The notes under the pieces were generated by a model that saw nothing but the letters and a program-made list of their open reading frames with translations, was not told where the DNA came from and did no database searches. From Stratiolaelaps scimitus (lineage: Eukaryota > Arthropoda > Arachnida > Mesostigmata > Laelapidae), in assembly GCA_019614645.1 (NCBI GenBank), contig JABWDB010000009.1, forward strand, positions 4,073,501 through 4,137,500: a stretch of 64,000 bases of DNA, in the 5' to 3' direction. Shown here piece by piece: positions 1 to 10,791 of this stretch; the first letter of the stretch is position 1; every line of letters starts with the position of its first letter. Made by a program: the position numbers and the translations under genes.

Positions 1-25
1 CTATACCTTACTACAGCGATGATAG

Positions 26-166
26 GCCGGGATCCTGGAACACTCGAGACGGGCTTTAGGCTTAAAGGTTAGACAAGTTTTTCTTTTGCAAGCACACAAT
101 CCTCTCAACAGATTATTGGATTTAGTTTCTGGATGTATGCCTGATATCGTGCGCTCAGCAACTTAA
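26..166 (+). CDS. candidate 3'-terminal coding exon, unknown protein
   Basis: A 46-codon frame is open from the left edge region to a TAA at 164-166. The residues look protein-like (for example LEHSRRALGLKVRQVF, then LLDLVSGCMPD). A possible acceptor is the AG ending at 25, but its pyrimidine tract is weak. An AATAAA signal (165-170) overlaps the stop codon, as at several other candidate exons in this window. No domain is recognised. The gene, if real, starts outside the window. A chance open frame is the main alternative. Confidence 0.28.
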   Translation, partial: AGILEHSRRALGLKVRQVFLLQAHNPLNRLLDLVSGCMPDIVRSAT

Positions 167-170
167 TAAA

Positions 171-2241
171 TGCGTGCATCCAGCTAAGTGAGGTTAGATT
201 ATTATATGGAGGTACTCCTGTAATATTTTTCACATTTAGGGGAACGATATGTTATAATGAAGCCTGCGTAAAGGATGCTCTCAAATAGAGACGATCGTCC
301 CAGTCTATTGTTACTCAATCAAGAGTCCAGTCTAGAATACGTCTATACGTGTATATTGTGAACCGCCTTTGAGGTAAACATAGCCACATTCAATATTCTT
401 ATTGTATAAGAAAACCTCCATAGGAAAACCTTTTCATCATTTCGTAGAAGAACATCTGTTTTACCCGATGTCAATTTATCGAGCCGCCGCTTCAGTTCAG
501 TGTATCCAGCTGTGATTAGATTTCTTTAATAAAGACTAGTTAAAATGATTATTGCGTCGTTCATCTATCGTTTTGCCAGATTGTGAAGCCAGTAATGCGC
601 ACAATTCACAATGGCTTGTATATGATCCGCGCACTTATAAGATAGGGGTGCGGAATATGAGAGACGAAGACCTATCTTTAGATATACAAAGCTCGTAAAG
701 TTCCGAGGGGCTATAGCATGAGGACGCCTTGACAAGGAATGACGCAGTCTGGCATGCTCTTACGCACATATACGTCTACACAACATTTTCGACGTTGGAC
801 AACTTGGGAAAAGATTTACCCAATTGAAGCTCCGCCTGGCACAGAGACGTATTGAATTATTCTAATAAGCCCGGCATCGTGTGTTCGTATAGAGCAAATT
901 ACACAGAAAATCTCCTGAAAAATAGATCGAGGATTCGAAATTGCAGCGCCTCGGTTTTCGCCTCCCCCCATCAGTAAGCGCGAAGAGACGTGAACGCGTA
1001 ATGGTGTGTGCAGACTTAAACGAGCTGGTCGAAGAAAAACAAAACGGATCTGGCCGGATCTGGCCAGGATCGTCGATTCCGAGAAGGCGAGAACGAAATC
1101 GGCGGTATAGCGGAACGAGTCGAAAAAAAATGGCATAAAACAATTTGCTAACATTGGAATTGACGGAGCGCCTGAGTGAGAAGTCCTTGGCCCGCGGGAA
1201 TTGAAGCAGCGGCGAGGGCAAGGCGTACCGGCGGAAAGGGGGAAGGATTGAATACGGATCTAGGATTTTCGAAGGGATTTCATAGGTCGTCGAATATAAC
1301 GGAATGCAATATCATATTTACTTGCATCGAGTATTTTACGTTTCCTCAATAGACGAATTGATATCGCTGCAACAGGAGGGGGCGGCTGAATTCATAGTGA
1401 AAGTTGCCCGTGATGACGTAGTTCCCCTTCAGCTGTTTGCAGAAGGAAAACGATCCGCGTTCATTGTTCCGTATTCACTCGTGGGAGAGAAAGACAGAGA
1501 GAGCGAGAGAGAGTGCGAGAGATCAGCGATCTCTGGCCTTCAAGCGAGAAACGAACGTACAGCCATTCTATATGTGTGTGGACTTGTTGATTTATTTCCC
1601 TTCTATGGCTGTTGTTATTGGATAGTGTGTTTGTTTTTTACCGCATTTCGAATGTTTACCTTTACAGTTGACATTGACAAATATAGCGATTATTATAACG
1701 ATTTTGAAACGCATTTTCTTTTGGAGTAGAAGTGCTCCTCTGCATGGCTCGTTTTTAACGAATGGTCTTTTGGTCCACCCGGAACTTCCCGAATGTCAAA
1801 GAAAAATATCCTTTACCGAAAGATAACATCGACGCCGAGTCTACACACTCGGCGTCGCTGGGCTAAGCACGCTGCGCTGTAGCAGGCTATTCATTTCAGC
1901 GATCATCTATGGTATATATGAGTTCTTTGTCTTTAATCACTCGACGGGCCCTGGGCAACTTCGAATAACGTTCCGCGAAAATCCCTGTGAACTGTTATAT
2001 GTGTAATAAATATACATATAATAACAATAATAATAATGTTAACAATATAGCTAATTATTTCTTGTCGTTCGTGAACCCCTCAAGGCCACAAGTACAATGG
2101 TATTATATATATATATATATATAATAATGGTTTGGCCAAAAGGGTTTTTCTTGCTGAGTTCCTTTCATTGCCTGCTATAGTATAGAACATTCGAGTTGGT
2201 TGGTAAGCTCGCCGGTTGAGGCTCGAATATCCTTTTCACAG
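171..2241. other. non-coding stretch with GA-rich tract and short ORFs
   Basis: I see no supported gene here. It holds a GC-richer part (about 900-1300), a purine GAGA-type tract (about 1485-1525), a 141-codon plus-strand frame with a true ATG (1304-1729) that has no recognisable domain, a 10-bp hairpin at 1830-1857 and AT-rich microsatellite sequence from about 1995 to 2125. Confidence 0.5.
1830..1857. repeat. perfect 10-bp inverted repeat (hairpin)
   Basis: The arm CGACGCCGAG (1830-1839) is exactly complementary to CTCGGCGTCG (1848-1857) across an 8-nt loop. The stem is unusually GC-rich compared with its surroundings. It has no U-run, so a terminator role is not implied; function unknown. 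Confidence 0.8.
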
Positions 2242-2366
2242 TGTTATCCACGTTGAGGAACTCGCTGCTAGACCGGATCCAATATTTGCTGAAAGGCTTC
2301 AACGTACACATTCTACGACCGAACGGCGTAGAGCAAGCTGTGTATAATATAAACTCATTCCGATAA
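2242..2366 (+). CDS. candidate terminal exon, unknown protein
   Basis: A good acceptor (CCTTTTCACAG ending 2241) is followed by a 40-codon frame ending in TAA at 2364-2366 (LLDRIQYLLKGFNVHILRPN in the middle). The frame shifted by one base is also open for 34 codons, and the minus strand carries a 75-codon frame over the same bases (2165-2392), so coding sense is not decided. A GTAAGT donor-like site lies just downstream (about 2391). Not recognised. Confidence 0.25.
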
Positions 2367-3203
2367 GGCCTATAGAGCGACAACATCATCAAGTAAGTAC
2401 GCCACAGATTTCCACGCCCAGCATTTACGACGAATGATCTAGAGCCTCTTTGTCCCCAACTATTGGAGTGGGAAAGATGTTGTTAGCAGTTGATGAAATC
2501 GCCGACAGCTCGCCGTTAGCTCGGGTCTGTCCCGCCTTGAATGTCGGCGGGCAAACTTGAAGGTCAGCACCCACTGGCTAAGGGTTCGTTACCGCGGGCG
2601 GAACGGGAACTACCCATTTTACAGCTTGAATTATTCATGCTGTAATAGCTGAGAGATTATTCACCCCGACCCACTCGCGCGTGCATTCTGAGCAAGAACA
2701 CGAACGCGGGAACTGAAATCGGAACTGTGGTCAATCATTCGAGTTGGTGAACGATCATAAAGATGGTCTACAAGATTTAGTAGAAAAGTTCCGTACAGTG
2801 AAGATTAGGTGGCCAACAACGAGCTAGCTCTATAGTCGATGTTTTGTTGCATTCAGAGTATGAGGGCATGATTCCATCTGCGCTCGTCGCTTCGATAGCA
2901 CCTGCATTGGCAGTGGATCCCATCATCATCTACGATAGACCCCCTATTCGAGAACAGGGCAGAGTCCTTAAAAAGATCGTATCAAATATCGGGACAAACT
3001 GAACATCAATTAGTTCGATTAGCTTAGACCTATCTGTGCATGTTGATCTAGAGCTTAGAAGGGCAGCCTATATAGCGGTGCCCATCATGTACTAACTACT
3101 TCAATTTAAATTTACGAGTCGCCGGGTGCTTTTAGCGTTTCGCCTCGCGCCATCGCTGACGATCCAACCCAGAGCGAAGCATGAACAGCGTTTAGCTACA
3201 GCG

Positions 3204-3392
3204 TCCGACCGATACGGCCCTGTGAAACGTGGTCCGTCGGCTTTTTCCCTCGCCTTCAAAAAGGAAACTCAGGGAAACGCACTGCTTTGCGCTGAGCTGA
3301 GCTCAAATTCGATAATCACTTTTAATCTTTACTACGCTTGTAAATTATTTAAAAGACAGCGGCGGGAGGTATGGTTCGCGTTTGGCTCGTAA
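3204..3392 (+). CDS. candidate exon, unknown protein
   Basis: After an acceptor-like TTTAGCTACAG (ending 3203) the frame runs 62 codons to TAA at 3392, with a plausible donor (GAG|GTATGG) near 3367. The middle of the translation (FKKETQGNALLCAELSSNSI) looks protein-like. No family is recognised. The open frame extends upstream of the acceptor as well, so the boundary is uncertain. Confidence 0.25.
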   Translation, partial: SDRYGPVKRGPSAFSLAFKKETQGNALLCAELSSNSIITFNLYYACKLFKRQRREVWFAFGS

Positions 3393-4072
3393 CTGCCGGA
3401 GTTCGTAAGGATCCTCAACGGCGCGAACCCCAGCACTCAGAGTGACGGCTCAAGCTTGCTGGATGCCGTTCCGCCAACGACGGTCGTTCTGCAGAGTCGA
3501 CTGCATGGCCAGACGATAGTCAGAATTCCCCATGATCCCTCGTTATTTAAATTGCTCGCCAGCTTGCTTCTAATGCATAGAAGATCGCAGTGCGGCATCG
3601 GTTGGTCGGCTGCTTCACCAAGCTGTGTGTGTGCGTGTGTGTGTGTGCAAATATATATTTAGTACTTTAAACTCGGCCCGTTACTCAGTTCTCCACCATC
3701 ACCCATCTCAGGCAACATACACCGACCTTTCAATTCCACGAAACACAGGAGATTTTCCATTCAGCCGCTAGCTGACTCGATCGTGCCAGCTTCGTGCTCT
3801 TGCACCGCGATGCCTTCCTACATATCTAGGCCTTGCTTCATACCGAACCTTATTCAGCTGTCAATCCTCGTACGCTGTGTCTATATTCGTAGTGAAAATG
3901 GTCACTCGTAGATATCTTTTCGTATTCGTTGAGGAAATTGGATCAATTTAGAGTAAGAAGTCAAAATCACCAAAGGCGGTGGTCGCGCGGGCATTATTTC
4001 ATGCTCGCTGAAACTGTATGCTCTAATGGTGCGTGCGAACCTCGACCGTTTTTTTTGTCTACTTCCGTACAG

Positions 4073-4218
4073 ACTCCGACTCATTAGTCGTCTCGCGCAT
4101 GTACGAGATGAGCCAATGGTCGTCGCGCAGTGGAGAAATTCGCACGGGTGAGAATGTATGTATAGAGCACATTACCTCGGCGGCCCAAGTCCACTGTGAC
4201 GAACAAGCGGCGAAATAA
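4073..4218 (+). CDS. candidate exon behind a strong acceptor, unknown protein
   Basis: One of the better 3' splice sites in the window (eight consecutive T, then TGTCTACTTCCGTACAG, ending 4072) opens a 48-codon frame to TAA at 4216-4218. The product would be polar (MYEMSQWSSRSGEIRTGENV followed by two Cys). A GTGAGA donor at 4148 could end the exon earlier after about 75 bp. It overlaps the end of a long minus-strand frame (4172-4921); both cannot be fully coding. No family recognised. Confidence 0.35.
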
Positions 4219-4921
4219 TGAAGCGGTATCCTCGCAGGTTGCTCAATTGCATTTCGCAGTACATCCATGATGTGATGAATTTCAGCCACTTGACATGGCC
4301 ACCAGCAAGGATCACCTTACTCATGCTTCGATCAGCTGTTAAGCGCAAGTTGCCGCGATAGAACGCGACGAGTACATCAAATCCGTGACAATACTGCAGT
4401 CCGGACCCCACTGTTCGACAGGGGTCTGTCAAGTATGTTGTTGTCTGATCTGAATGTACTATCGTGCTTAAGCTCGGTTTATCGGCGAAGTGCACCGACC
4501 TGCCGAGTCGTTGTTTTCCCCAACAGGCGAAACCATGCCTCAGGCCGCACGTGACTGGAGGATTTCTGCCGGGTTCATTCGTCAGAAGAAAAAAAATGGT
4601 GGAGTGTACGACAGCAAAAATATTCACAATGTTCATAACCACGACTTCGAAGGGTACCTTGAATGGTCGATACAGATCGCTTATTCGTTGCACCAAAGGA
4701 TACCGGCTGTAGCAACCTCCCGCTCCTACGGTTGCTGCTGACCTCGAAAACTTTCTAACACAATCAACAGGAAAGTTGATCACTAACAGAAACGGAAAAA
4801 AAACACCTGGAACAAACGACAAACAAAAATTATGTACGCAACTGATTACACGTTCGCTTGCTGGCTGCGGCCGTCGAGCAAGACGGGCAGATGGCGCAGA
4901 TTTCGCAAGAGGCATCACCAC
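4172..4921 (-). CDS. 249-codon open frame, doubtful
   Basis: This is the longest open frame in the window. It has an in-frame ATG at 4915 after two GTG codons. The translation holds hydrophobic stretches near residues 30-55 and 90-115, which might be membrane segments. No motif or family is recognised. The plus strand over the same bases also has long frames with an acceptor (CCCCAACAG ending 4526), so this may simply be a stop-poor segment. Listed because of its length only. Confidence 0.18.
   Translation of the reverse strand: MVMPLAKSAPSARLARRPQPASERVISCVHNFCLSFVPGVFFPFLLVINFPVDCVRKFSRSAATVGAGGCYSRYPLVQRISDLYRPFKVPFEVVVMNIVNIFAVVHSTIFFLLTNEPGRNPPVTCGLRHGFACWGKQRLGRSVHFADKPSLSTIVHSDQTTTYLTDPCRTVGSGLQYCHGFDVLVAFYRGNLRLTADRSMSKVILAGGHVKWLKFITSWMYCEMQLSNLRGYRFIISPLVRHSGLGPPR
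4527..4741 (+). CDS. candidate exon, unknown protein
   Basis: The acceptor TTGTTTTCCCCAACAG (ending 4526) is followed by a 71-codon frame to TGA at 4739-4741. The translation includes a polar, His-rich stretch (NIHNVHNHDFEGYLEW). It lies wholly antisense to the 249-codon minus-strand frame. The phase is left open; no domain is assigned. Confidence 0.25.
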
Positions 4922-5231
4922 CGCCAGAGTTGTCCTAGAAAGTAGTAGTAAATATTTATTAAGGAAGGGGATGCCTGTATTAATCTATCTCCTGTATACC
5001 CCTTTCATGGCATTAATCACTCAGCGATAGTATTAAATGAATAGTAATAGTTTCCACAAATTTTACTCGGTGAGTCAAGTAGAAGAGGTTTTTTACAGTA
5101 TGGCAGTGGCGGCAGCAGTGGCGTTGCTCAGTGGGAACAACACTTGCTGGATTAGAACGATGGTGAACATTGCTAGTCAGCAATAGTCACAGATATAGAT
5201 ATCTATATGCTGACTGGGCTATTCTCTGTAG

Positions 5232-5391
5232 AGACGCTCAAAAATACCTCGTCTGTACTGTGTACCAGCTCTCGACTATTCGAGGCCGTGATTGCCTCTT
5301 AATATCGGCAAACATCGTTAGCCTAATTGGTTTAGAATGGAATGAGATGATCCGAATGCTGTTCATCTCATTATATTCACTGTTTCGGTAA
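5232..5391 (+). CDS. candidate exon, hydrophobic C-terminus
   Basis: The acceptor GGGCTATTCTCTGTAG (ending 5231) opens a frame of 53 codons to TAA at 5391. The last 30 residues are strongly hydrophobic (LLISANIVSLIGLEWNEMIR, then a Leu/Phe-rich tail), compatible with a membrane segment. Ten bases downstream another acceptor (CAATTGCAG ending 5400) opens a second hydrophobic frame, too close to be the next exon. No family recognised. Confidence 0.25.
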
Positions 5392-5606
5392 CAATTGCAG
5401 GTTCAACCAGCTTAGTTAATTGCGCAATTGCAATTTCGTGCAGCGCATTACACCAATCGAAAATAGTTTCCCTCGGCTATCTGTTACCACGTATCACATT
5501 GGAGGGCGCTCACAGCAGCAGCAGCAACCGCGGCGGCGGTTAGCGTTTCCATGTACATATAATGCAATCATCATTGTACCTCGTCCACTGTCTCGAATCA
5601 CTGGAA

Positions 5607-5633
5607 TGGAAAAGCTCCCGGGAGCTTTTTCCA
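5607..5633. repeat. near-perfect palindrome
   Basis: TGGAAAAGCTCCC (5607-5619) faces GGGAGCTTTTTCCA (5620-5633) with no loop and one bulged base; the centre is CCCGGG. Such a palindrome can extrude a cruciform. No regulatory meaning is claimed. Confidence 0.75.
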
Positions 5634-6304
5634 GTTGACCGGACCCTCCCCCGTCTCCTTGTCTTCCATGAATTCCTTCCAGGCTTTTTTTTCCATCTCG
5701 TTGGTCTATGGCTGCGTTCCCAGTGAAGTAATATGGTCTGCGAGAGAATTTCGACGTTATTGAAATTCCAAAACAAAGAGACAACACTCCCACCAGCATC
5801 CGCCGTGCAATCTCTCGTTTGGTTCTCGCGGTACATGCACCTATGTCGTTTCAACCCGCCAGCAGAGAGCTGTGCGAGTCGAGCAGGCGTTGTTACTGTA
5901 CCCCCCGTACGTCTTTAATCTATTCACAGTGTATTGTGTTGCAATGTGTTGCATAATAGATAACGCATGAATCCACACTCTCGCAGGTTAGATTCCTTGT
6001 CGAACTCGAATTCACTCGTCAAATCAACGGGCCGTGCGTCACTAGGCCACTCTCGGGAGGGGGAGGAGCCGTTATCGACATACTGCGGTAACGGTTCGCT
6101 TGACTCAAGCGAGCCATTAAGTGGCTATTAATTTAACCTATTATAGCAGTATTTTATGAGAACTCATTGCACATCGCGATGTCAACCCAGTCCATCCGGA
6201 CCTAGATCTTCAATGAAGAACGATCCCGACACCCAACAAAAGGTCTCCATCGTACGTGAGGCAAAGCCCACGTCCTCTGTTCGGCCCGACCTGGTGTCCC
6301 GCAA

Positions 6305-6366
6305 GGAATTATTAATAATTATTATTATTAATTAGGAATTATTAATTATTATTATTATTATTAATT
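6305..6366. repeat. tandemly duplicated AAT/ATT-rich unit
   Basis: Two copies of a roughly 31-bp unit that begins AGGAATTATTAAT and continues with ATT repeats lie side by side. It looks like replication slippage over a trinucleotide tract. Confidence 0.75.
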
Positions 6367-9010
6367 ACGCCGAATTCTGGATTTTTAGCTTGCATTTGGC
6401 TGCATTTGTGCTAGCATGAACTGGCATTTCTAAAAATGCGTTATAGGCGAATCCTCTCATGTTGCGTTTAGTCTCTCGATACGCTCTTTACCGATCTCAG
6501 TTTTCATAGTTCCTTTATCATCGTCATATTTGGAAGTCACACTACTATGGCAGCATAGCATTAACGCGTGTTGTTAGCGAAATTTTCCAATTTTACCTCC
6601 AGATATATAAATACATATATATTATTTTTTTGTCCTTTTTTCTTTATTTATTACATCATATATATATTTTCGCTCTGTAATCCTATATCAACGTTCGCTA
6701 TTGATAGTTCAGTGCGGCGACGCCAGACGGCGCGATCGTATCGAAAAGTTTGCGTCGTAAACGTGCCCCTGTGGACCATCGAGAAACAACGGCAGGAGGT
6801 CAGGCGCCCCCCCCAAGCGACAACATCCCCGCTGGCCTCTTCGCATAAACGTACATCACTCGTGGATCGAGCTCGAGCAGCTCGAACGAAAATCGGCCAA
6901 CACGAACATAAAAGCAACGAGTCGCCCAGCCTGACTTATTGTTAGTCGTGAAAAAGGCGAAGCAACAACGCTGTAAAATGTCAGACCGGATAGCCCCAAT
7001 AACCTGTCCGCAGATGGAGCGGAGAGTATGCCTGTGTGATTGTATTCTATTTAAGATGAATGAATGCAGTGGCATCGGCCGGCGTTCGACGCCGCGCGTT
7101 AACGGACAACTAAGCGGGAGAAGAGATTGGCTTTGTGCGAAAGCGACTCGTTCCGAGTTGGTGTCATTTGGCATTGAATGCGCCTTATTTGCGAAGTGTT
7201 TAACTCGGTAGGCGATATCTGCGTTTACTGCGATCGGTATCCTTGCCTCGGAAGACATCGCTCTACTGTACCTAATCGTCCTGTGCGAGTCTTTAATTAG
7301 CCCAAAGGAACACTAAATGGGCGAGATCAAGATGAAAAATAAATACAACTATTTCATTCACTGTGTATCGCGCAGCCCTCAGCCAAAGGCTCATCGTCGC
7401 ACGACTACGTATTTATGTGTTGCATATCAAATTAGTATATACAGCGGCCGTTGGTCCATTCAACTTTTTTTTTTTCGGCGGCGACGTTTGATAGATCGAT
7501 CTCGCACCCTGCAATTTCCACTGCTAGCTAGCCGAGTATTGCACCCACCACCAGTCGGAGAAGCCTGTTTACATATCGGCAATCCCTCTTTAATTTTTTG
7601 TAGACACACGCAGAAGAACAAAGAGAGAGAGAGACACACACACATTATTTTTACATTGTATACGTAACATTGATACCAACACACATCTGCACAAATACGC
7701 CAGCCATAGTATCATATCCGCTATACCTACGAAGCGAGTCCCGCCACTTCGCTCTCGCTCACGTAAATCGTACGTAATCGGCCAGCGTTAATTCCGTCTC
7801 GAGTACTTCATTCGCAGGCCCGCAGCGGTGGCGGCATGGCGGACGAGCCCATCTCGCTATTCGGTGGTCCAATATTGTTGACTATTGATGAGTGATGCGG
7901 GTAATTCCGATTCGGTTGAGCCGGTCGAGAGATTGCCAGATCGTTCTCCTATCCGCGAGCTAAAGGTGTTTATCTATAAGGGACCCGTCCCGTTTAAGTC
8001 TGCATGGCATCGCCCGCCGGCAAGTGCGCCTCTCGCTTGAGGGCGCCGGAGACATAGAGAAGCAGTTTGCCGTAGCTGCCCAATGTGTGGTTCCAATGGG
8101 TGAGCCAACTATCCAGCCAACGGATAGATCTCTTCGATTTATCTGGCTTCGTCCGCCTTCTTCCTAGGACTATCGATGTAATCGCGCAGTGGCCCGGGGG
8201 GTGGCTGGATGGTGGCGGCGGCGGTTACATAGTTCCTCTAAGCCATCAAATGATCATTATCCAGTGAAGCTGTTGATCCGGCAACGATGACGTATACATT
8301 TGATCCCATCCACTGAAGCATCGAGGTATGGCAATAAATCGCGTTGTAATAGTTGAATCGCGATGTAGGGTCCGGACTCTCTGCAGACGCGTGCGCGTAC
8401 TTCATAGTCCAGTGCCGACAGTTCAGCTATGATATTATAATGAATAGCTGACCTGCCGTTGTAGTGTTCATCGCGGAAGCGATGTACTGTGGTGTTTTTT
8501 TTTCGACTTTCAGACATATGTCTCTCTCCGCCGTCATTGATATGTGAAGCATTTTGGGATGGAACCTCCAACGATTATCGTAGCTGCCCTCCCCTTGGCT
8601 GGTCGGGTGTTGTACCACGCTTGTAGGCAACTACAATTATAGGCTGGTCGCGCCGGGCAGACGCACCTCGCTGAACATATCACAGTTTGATTGGGCAAAT
8701 ATCCATCCTGTATCCAGTTATCTCGAGTAATATAAATGGCGCGGGCGCTCGACAGAGAGAGAGAGAAAGGCAGACAGGTCGTTTGCTGTATCCTCCGAAC
8801 TCCTCCGAAGCTCTGCTCCGCGATCCCTCGAAACTCTTCCGACCCGAGGCAATCATCAAAGTCGAGTTGACTTGGCTTCGCCTGGTCGTCGAAACCACAC
8901 CGTGGCCCCATAACCGTCGCCAGCAATGACTTACCAGCTGCTATTGTCTCGTAGCATTGTGTCTGGGGCGGCCGGCAACACTTTAAATGAATAGGATTGC
9001 TTGATTGCAG
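6367..9010. other. stretch without a supported gene
   Basis: Only overlapping short open frames on both strands are seen. The longest are minus-strand frames of 152 codons (6800-7258) and 177 codons (8534-9067), both with no recognisable motif. Also present are a short GA run (7621-7632), a CA run (about 7634-7643) and a further GA run (8755-8766). Confidence 0.5.
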
Positions 9011-9161
9011 AACCAATAGCGGGGCACAGGCAAGGTAGCAGTCATCTGAACACCGGCGCCAGACCATCGAAGCGCAGACATCGCACCGATAAATACTGGC
9101 CGAAGGAGGGCGAGCGAGAGACGGCAGAATATTTACCGAACAAATACACTAGGAATAGCGG
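9011..9161 (+). CDS. candidate internal exon, basic/polar
   Basis: An acceptor GCTTGATTGCAG (ending 9010) and a donor GTGAGC (starting 9162) frame 151 bp with one open reading frame. The translation is rich in Lys, Arg and Glu (SKRRHRTDKYWPKEGERETA). It enters with two bases and leaves with two bases of a codon. Neighbouring exons were not found. Not recognised. Confidence 0.3.
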
Positions 9162-9322
9162 GTGAGCGCTATTAGCGCGCCGTCATTATGAATGAAATAC
9201 CCAAGTTATTGTTTCATCCATTATATATATATAGGTGAGTCGTCCAGGTGGCTGTTACGTGCATGCCCAGTGAACTCGTTCATCTTATTGTACTTTACTT
9301 GTTGCCTTTGTTGATCGTATCA

Positions 9323-9326
<4 letters not shown>

Positions 9327-9357
<31 letters not shown>
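9327..9357. repeat. AT dinucleotide microsatellite
   Basis: A run of alternating T and A of about 31 bp. Confidence 0.9.
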
Positions 9358-9359
<2 letters not shown>

Positions 9360-9612
9360 TTGTTATATACGCTACATTAAAATTAATGGGATTTCGTTAC
9401 TGCTTCGCGTTTTTCCTAAGTGGTATTCTATTCTCGTTTTGTTTGTTGCCTGCGAGAGGGAGCCATGTGAAGCCGTCGAACCATATTGGATAGATGAATC
9501 GAGTTTTGTCTCTTGTACGTGGGGGTGTCTGTATTCACCGTATGGTTAACTGCGGGTCCCGACAAGCTGATATATAAAATATAATTGATAGATACATGGT
9601 ATTTATATTATA

Positions 9613-9640
<28 letters not shown>

Positions 9641-9645
<5 letters not shown>

Positions 9646-9688
9646 AATTGGCCTGGGACTTGATTAAAAGTCCCAGGCCAATTTATAT
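9641..9688. repeat. perfect 21-bp-stem hairpin
   Basis: The arm at 9641-9661 (core AATTGGCCTGGGACTT) is exactly complementary to 9668-9688 across a 6-nt loop. The outer ends merge into AT microsatellite on both sides, which extends pairing further. A perfect stem argues for a recent foldback or an unusual small-RNA precursor rather than an old, diverged microRNA. Confidence 0.9.
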
Positions 9689-9710
9689 TATATATATATT
9701 TATTATTGAT

Positions 9711-9780
9711 GATATGATAGCAAGCAATCTAAATATATTATTATTTAATTCAATATATTTAGATTGCTTGCTATCATATC
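9711..9780. repeat. perfect 29-bp-stem hairpin
   Basis: The arm 9711-9739 (begins GATATGATAGCAAGCAATCT) is exactly complementary to 9752-9780, with a 12-nt loop. It starts only 22 bp after the previous perfect hairpin. The whole structure is 70 nt. Confidence 0.92.
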
Positions 9781-10589
9781 ACCAGTGGTTTTGTCGACGT
9801 ATTAAGTGAACAGGCGTTCCGCAAGACGGCACCCGTTCGGTTACAATGCCGAGACCGTATGAAAAAGAATGGAGAGACTCAATGATAAATACGTTGACGA
9901 ATTGATCCTTGTTCTATGGAATCGACAGAGTTCACGATTTTACCTTGTCTAAGTAACTAAAAAAAAATTGCCTGCAATATAATGAATGCTAATGTACCAT
10001 TTTTCTGTCCATCTTCACCATCTTGACGATAAGTAGACATCGATTGGCTGGCTTCATGTTCACCCATTGAATATTCAATTCTCGCGTGTAGGGATTACTT
10101 CAACATCGGCGCGCATCCTGAATATGGCTTTTGGAGCTGATACGTCGTATACGATGATCGTATTTCGACATCGAAGAGACGACGTAATGGATGTCTATGT
10201 GTAGGCGTCTCATTCAGCACTCGACAACAAGCGACAACGCCAACCAATCGGATTAAAAGGGTCGCACGCCACTCGCAATGGCAAAAGCCATAGAATGTTT
10301 GCGCTTGCTAGACGAAGAGCGATTGTACCAAGCGATTTCAATTAACAAAAGAAATCGACCTTCGATGTAGCTGATAGATGCCGGATGCAATATTGGTGAT
10401 ACTCACAAACGTAGTCATTGTTTAAATCTCGTATTATAACGGGAAATGCGGACAAGTACGTGTTGCCGGAGTGAGAATCCTCAGGGGGTGATCTAGCCGA
10501 AGCCACGCAATCAAATTACGCCAAAGAAACTCGGTATATAGCAAAAAGATTCCTGTTTTGGACAGGCGAAACGATAAAAAGTACGGTCA

Positions 10590-10662
10590 AATAAACAATA
10601 TCAAACTCGATATCAAAGAATTACTCGTTGATCGAGTTTGATATTCTTGCAAACTGTTTATT
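10590..10662. repeat. hairpin with 15-bp perfect core
   Basis: AATATCAAACTCGAT (10597-10611) pairs perfectly with ATCGAGTTTGATATT (10631-10645). Beyond a 10-nt one-sided bulge the outer AATAAAC and GTTTATT also pair. The size and the bulge are like a small-RNA precursor. It is the third hairpin in about 1 kb. Confidence 0.8.
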
Positions 10663-10791
10663 AGTGGCGCGAAGTCTCCCGTGCTGTCCGAGGTAGATTA
10701 CACCGCCTGTACCCAAGTGAAGGAAGCCAGCTGGACGACTTAAGCTCTCCTTGCGGCATTTGAGTGTCGATGATTTCGTTTGCTTAAGCAG

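Noticed and set aside
4464..4712. A second plus-strand frame parallel to the 4527-4741 candidate
   Set aside because: It is the same DNA in another register with poorer composition and no better splice site.
8534..9067. A 177-codon minus-strand frame
   Set aside because: No ATG with good context, no motif, and the plus strand has an acceptor and donor pair (9011-9161) over its head.
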